DNA from: Gemmatimonadota bacterium | GTDB lineage: Bacteria; Gemmatimonadota; Gemmatimonadetes; Gemmatimonadales; GWC2-71-9 | Direction of reading: 5' to 3' | DNA length: 7,971 nucleotides | Assembly: GCA_029862935.1 (NCBI GenBank) | Contig: JAOTWK010000148.1 | Location: 1 to 7,971 of the forward strand | Shown: one piece after another, positions 5,183-7,971 of the stretch | Layout: every line of letters starts with the position of its first letter | Numbering within the stretch: position 1 is the first letter of the stretch | The notes under the pieces: generated by a model | Database searches by the model: none | What the model saw: only the letters and a program-made list of their open reading frames with translations | What the model was told of the DNA's origin: nothing | Translations under genes and position numbers: made by a program

Positions 5183-6088
5183 CTATCTCAGTAGATCCTC
5201 CAGAGCCTGATCCAGCGCCGGGAACTGAAACTCGAATCCTGCGTCCAGTGCTCGCGTTGGGATGGCGCGCTGGAGGTCGAGCAATGCGTCCGCCGCTTCC
5301 CCCAGCATGAGCCTCAGGACGAACGCGGGGGCCGGGACGAACGCAGGGCGATGGAGCGCCTTACCAAGCGCCGCGGCAAACTCGGCGACGGTCACGGGGT
5401 TGGGAGCGGTCAGGTTGATCGGACCGCTGAGCCGATGGTCAAGTGCATAGAGGATCAGCTCAATGTGATCGGCGAGATGGATCCACGACCACCATTGGTC
5501 GCCCGATCCCCACGGTCCACCGAGCCCGAGACGAAAGAGCGGCAGGAGCGCGTCGAGGACGCCTCCTCCCTGGCCCAACACCAAGCCTGTGCGCAGCAAC
5601 GCCACCGTCGCCACGTCCTGGGCCTCGAGTGCTGCGGCCTCCCAGTCCTGCGCCAGCGCCGCCAGGAAGTCGTCACCGGGAGGAGCCGACTCGTCGACAA
5701 TCGCGTCGCCGCGCACCCCGTAAAACCCTATGGCTGATGAGCTTAGCAAGATCTCTGGTGGTGTGGCTGCCTGCTTCATGGCGGCAACCAGGTTCTGCGT
5801 CGTGTCGATCCGGCTGCGGCGGAGCAGGGACTTGCGGGCCTCCGTCCAGCGGTGTGGCGGATCCACGATCTTGGCCCCTGCCAGGTTCACGATCACGTCC
5901 GCTTGCGCGACCTCCGTCTGCCAGCGACCGGCCAACACCGGATCACCCCGCACCACCCGTACCGCCGGATCATCCCACGGATCGCGACCCGACCGAGAGA
6001 GCACGACGCACTCGTGACCCCTCGCTGCAAAGACGCGAACGAGGTGCGATCCGATGAATCCTGAGCCGCCAGTGATGAAAACCCGCAA
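5183..6088 (-). CDS. TIGR01777-family NAD(P)-binding epimerase-like protein (extended SDR, YfcH type)
   Basis: The sequence opens with MRVFITGGSGFIGSHLV, the Rossmann nucleotide-binding loop GGxGFIG at residues 7-13. It continues with VNLAGA (about 68-73), SSSAIGFYG (116-124), RTGLVLG (about 166-172) and WSWIHLAD (200-207), all hallmarks of the TIGR01777 group. The C-terminus (RPAFVPAPAFVLRLMLGEAAD... to ALEDLLR) is the usual DUF1731-like end. Length (301 residues) is normal. The usual YxxxK catalytic pair of SDR enzymes is not evident, as expected for this group, whose substrate is unknown. I prefer TTG 6086-6088 because an AGGGA stands 8 bases upstream and most homologues begin at this point; TTG 6092-6094 would add two residues. 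The gene diverges from the radical SAM gene across an AT-richer gap of about 165 bases, where I found no strong promoter on either strand. Confidence 0.9.
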   Translation of the reverse strand: MRVFITGGSGFIGSHLVRVFAARGHECVVLSRSGRDPWDDPAVRVVRGDPVLAGRWQTEVAQADVIVNLAGAKIVDPPHRWTEARKSLLRRSRIDTTQNLVAAMKQAATPPEILLSSSAIGFYGVRGDAIVDESAPPGDDFLAALAQDWEAAALEAQDVATVALLRTGLVLGQGGGVLDALLPLFRLGLGGPWGSGDQWWSWIHLADHIELILYALDHRLSGPINLTAPNPVTVAEFAAALGKALHRPAFVPAPAFVLRLMLGEAADALLDLQRAIPTRALDAGFEFQFPALDQALEDLLR

Positions 6089-6256
6089 CGACAAAATCCC
6101 TAAGTGATTGTTTTTATTGAGTTTAGGTGGAACACCGGTTGGCCTGAGGTGTGTGAAGGGGTAACTTTCTCAGCGTAGAGAATCTACTCAGGAGCCTAGT
6201 CTAGCGCAGAGCCAAACGCTGCCTTCGTCGCAGGCGATCCGACCGGAGGAGGGCCT

Positions 6257-7438
6257 ATGCGGGTGCGTTATCTCACCCAACTGTCGAAGCTCGAGGGCCT
6301 CACGGCCGAGGAGCGTCGACGGCTCGAGCCGGTAGCCTCTCGCTACGCTTTTCGCTTGAACAGCTATTACGAGCGGCTGATCAACTGGGCCGATCCGAAC
6401 GACCCCTTGCGCCGTCTTGTCATCCCGCTGGAATCCGAGCTCAACGATTGGGGAGTCCTGGACGCGAGTGCCGAGGCAGGCTACACGCCGGTCCGCGGGT
6501 GCCAGCATAAGTACACCGACACCGCGTTGCTGTTGATCAACGAGGTGTGTGGTGCCTACTGCCGCTACTGTTTCCGCAAGCGGCTGTTCATGAATGACAA
6601 CGACGACGCGGCCATCGACCACCGACCCGGACTCAGGTACATCGCAGAGCACGAGGAGATCACCAACGTGCTGCTGACGGGCGGCGATCCTCTCATCATG
6701 TCGACCCGTCGACTCGAGACGATCATCAGCGACGTGGCGGCGGTTCCGCACGTCCGCATCGTGCGGATCGGCTCCAAGATGGTTGCGTTCAATCCCTACC
6801 GGGTGCTCGACGATCCCAGTCTGCTCGAGATGATCACCCATTTCTGCGAGAGCGGTACGCAGATCTACATCATGAACCATTTCGACCATCCGAGGGAACT
6901 GACTCCCGAAGCACGGCGGGCCATCACGCTGCTCAAGCAGGCCGGTGCGATGACGATCAATCAATGTCCGATTGTGCGCGGCGTAAACGACAGCCCGCGG
7001 ATCTTCGGTGCGTTGTTCCGCGAGTTGTCGGTCATGGGGTGCCCGCAATACTACGTGTTCCAGGGACGTCCAACCGCCGGCAACGAGCCCTACGAAGTTC
7101 CCATCGTCAACGGGTATAACATCGTGCTCGAAGCGTCACGCCACGTGTCGGGGCTGGCCAAGCGTGCGCGCTTTGCGATGTCGCACCAGACGGGGAAGAT
7201 CGAGATCTTCGGCGTCGACGATCGGTACATCTACATGCGCTATCACCGCGCCCACAAGAAAGAGGACTTCGGGCAAGTCGTGGTCGCACTGCGTGATGAC
7301 GATGCGTACTGGCTGGACCAATTGACGATTGTCACGGGGCCGGATTCGGCCATCGAGCACGCGGCGGGCCACGATCCGAGCGCGGGCTTCGGAAGTGACT
7401 CGTACGAGGGTCGCCACCGGAGGTGGCTAAGGGGGTAG
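6257..7438 (+). CDS. KamA-family radical SAM protein (lysine 2,3-aminomutase-like)
   Basis: This 393-residue protein starts at ATG 6257 behind a strong GGAGGAGG. The radical SAM triad is CGAYCRYCF (Cys98, Cys102, Cys105), which holds the 4Fe-4S cluster that cleaves S-adenosylmethionine. GGDP at 142-145 is the SAM-binding loop. RGVND (241-245) and YYVFQGRP (266-272) follow as in KamA/EpmB proteins, and Lys314 in HQTGKIEI sits where the PLP-binding lysine of lysine 2,3-aminomutase occurs. Aligned by eye to the clostridial enzyme, the two aspartates that bind the substrate amino group (Asp293 and Asp330 there) fall at Arg271 and about Ala307, so lysine is unlikely to be bound in the same way. 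An N-terminal extension of about 75 residues and a tail beyond Lys314 of about 80 residues are present. No elongation factor P gene is nearby to suggest an EpmB role. Family certain, substrate unknown. Confidence 0.92.
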   Translation: MRVRYLTQLSKLEGLTAEERRRLEPVASRYAFRLNSYYERLINWADPNDPLRRLVIPLESELNDWGVLDASAEAGYTPVRGCQHKYTDTALLLINEVCGAYCRYCFRKRLFMNDNDDAAIDHRPGLRYIAEHEEITNVLLTGGDPLIMSTRRLETIISDVAAVPHVRIVRIGSKMVAFNPYRVLDDPSLLEMITHFCESGTQIYIMNHFDHPRELTPEARRAITLLKQAGAMTINQCPIVRGVNDSPRIFGALFRELSVMGCPQYYVFQGRPTAGNEPYEVPIVNGYNIVLEASRHVSGLAKRARFAMSHQTGKIEIFGVDDRYIYMRYHRAHKKEDFGQVVVALRDDDAYWLDQLTIVTGPDSAIEHAAGHDPSAGFGSDSYEGRHRRWLRG

Positions 7439-7460
7439 GGCTGCCCGATCGACGACAGTC

Positions 7461-7497
7461 AAGCGTGCGGTGCACCCAGTAGGTGCGCCGCACGTTT
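7461..7497. terminator. Strong hairpin between converging genes, likely bidirectional terminator
   Basis: cgtgcggtgcacc (7464-7476) pairs with ggtgcgccgcacg (7482-7494) over 13 base pairs with a single G-U, around a 5-base loop. The flanking aag/ttt extends the stem. It lies 23 bases after the radical SAM stop and 24 bases before the end of the minus-strand gene. The T run is short in both directions, so efficiency is uncertain. It is unrelated to the repeat modules. Confidence 0.75.
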
Positions 7498-7520
7498 CTG
7501 CGTTGGGCTGAAGGTGACGA

Positions 7521-7971
7521 TCAGTGTCGGTCGTCGACCTGAATCCGTGCATCAATCGCGAGTGCTCCCTGCTCCAGGGCTATCAGCGGATTGATGTCCA
7601 TTTCAATGATCCGTGGATGCCGCTCGGCGAGTTGTGACAGTCGAAGGATCGCTTGCGACAGGGCCGTGCGATCGCGTGGTGGCTCGCCCCGGACGCCTTC
7701 CAACAGCCGATACATTTTCACCTCGCGGATCATCTCCTCCGCGTCGGTGTCCAACAGCGGCGTGAGACGAAGTACCACGTCTTTCATCACTTCGACGTAG
7801 ATACCGCCCATCCCGAACATCACCAGCGCCCCAACCCGCGGCATGCGGGTGAGGCCAACGATGGTCTCCGTTCCTCCCGACGCCATCTGCTGGACCAGAA
7901 TTCCGTGCAACCCTTCCCCCGTTTCCCTGCCCCCCTTCTGCCTCCCCTCCTCTACTCTCTTCACCATCTCT
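7521..7971 (-). CDS. ADP-forming acetate/acyl-CoA ligase, C-terminal end of the ATP-grasp domain (partial)
   Basis: The frame is open from the window edge to the stop at 7521-7523. It shows the conserved end of the ATP-grasp domain of NDP-forming acyl-CoA synthetases: GILVQQMASGGTETIVG, VMFGMGGIYVEVMKD, LLEGVRGEPPRD, LSQLAERHPRI and IIEMDINPLIAL, ending in AIDARIQVDD. In this family these enzymes interconvert acyl-CoA, ADP and phosphate with acid, CoA and ATP; Glu and Asn of EMDINP lie in the metal/ATP site. The gene may be a separate beta subunit, a fused alpha-beta enzyme or the Pat-type protein acetyltransferase fusion; the missing part would decide. An ATG at 7965-7967 is in frame but would yield a truncated domain, and the frame stays open upstream of it, so I do not take it as the start. 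About 20 residues before GILVQQM are encoded by repeat-like purine-rich DNA. Confidence 0.85.
   Translation of the reverse strand, partial: EMVKRVEEGRQKGGRETGEGLHGILVQQMASGGTETIVGLTRMPRVGALVMFGMGGIYVEVMKDVVLRLTPLLDTDAEEMIREVKMYRLLEGVRGEPPRDRTALSQAILRLSQLAERHPRIIEMDINPLIALEQGALAIDARIQVDDRH
7914..7962 (-). repeat. Module A-like purine-rich tract inside the acyl-CoA ligase reading frame
   Basis: On the coding (minus) strand this is a G/A-rich string with gaggggaggcag, aagggggg, cagggaa and gggggaaggg elements. It resembles module A but is less regular than the intergenic copies. It is in frame and encodes roughly VEEGRQKGGRETGEG, just before the conserved HGILVQQM strand. The G-rich strand is the sense strand, as for the copies that follow stop codons. 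Membership in the repeat family is likely but not proven, because any purine-rich Glu/Gly/Lys coding stretch looks similar. Confidence 0.5.

Noticed and set aside
6095..6256. Riboswitch (for example lysine type) ahead of the KamA-like gene
   Set aside because: The gap holds a small palindrome (gtaga/tctac at 6175-6187) and AT-richer DNA, but I could not match the conserved elements of a lysine riboswitch or another known class.
6188..7048. Long minus-strand frame (286 residues) opposite the KamA-like gene
   Set aside because: It is antisense to a strongly conserved radical SAM protein in GC-rich DNA, has no recognisable motif, and extends into the leader without a ribosome site.

Overview
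The window is about 8 kb of GC-rich bacterial chromosome with short intergenic gaps. No phage, transposase or plasmid genes are visible. A large Asp-box beta-propeller protein, a stand-alone Nfu scaffold, a KamA-like radical SAM protein and an ADP-forming acyl-CoA synthetase, with strong GGAGG-type ribosome sites before some genes, fit an environmental lineage such as Gemmatimonadota or a relative. That placement is an inference from gene content and general appearance; no marker gene settles it.

Layout. Bases 2-2299 (+) hold the C-terminal 765 residues of a sortilin/VPS10-like protein with seven Asp-boxes. A repeat-filled gap leads to a 95-residue NifU-C-domain Fe-S scaffold protein (2572-2859, +). 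A second repeat block and a promoter candidate precede two tRNA genes 5 bases apart, tRNA-Leu(GAG) and tRNA-Thr(CGT). On the minus strand, 3262-4218 encodes a membrane-anchored, unusually cysteine-rich protein ending in two 4Fe-4S ferredoxin motifs. Two small plus-strand genes follow: a 93-residue hydrophobic membrane protein (4503-4784) and an 81-residue Arg-rich protein with repeated DRR/ERR motifs (4826-5071). Then come a TIGR01777-type NAD(P)-binding epimerase-like protein (5183-6088, -), a KamA-family radical SAM enzyme (6257-7438, +), a strong hairpin usable by both converging genes, and the C-terminal ATP-grasp end of an ADP-forming acetate/acyl-CoA ligase (7521 to the window edge, -).

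The Nfu protein, the two-ferredoxin protein and the radical SAM enzyme all depend on Fe-S clusters, and the first could supply clusters to the others. They are not one operon, so this link is loose. The rest looks like unlinked housekeeping genes.

The most unusual feature is what lies between the genes. Almost every gap from 2298 to 5182 is filled by a modular family of short tandem repeats: module A (9-base unit near ggggcagga), module B (9-base unit near gagacgact), module C (7-base unit near ggctgat or its complement) and module D (10-base unit near accgtcttgg). The modules recur in preferred order (A-B-D or A-B-C) and in both orientations. They begin at the stop codons of three genes with the G-rich strand in the sense of transcription, and they run through one start codon and one stop codon. 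They flank the two small genes as an inverted A-B-D...D'-B'-A' pair, and an A-like tract also lies inside the open reading frame of the acyl-CoA ligase. I cannot assign this system to a named element class.
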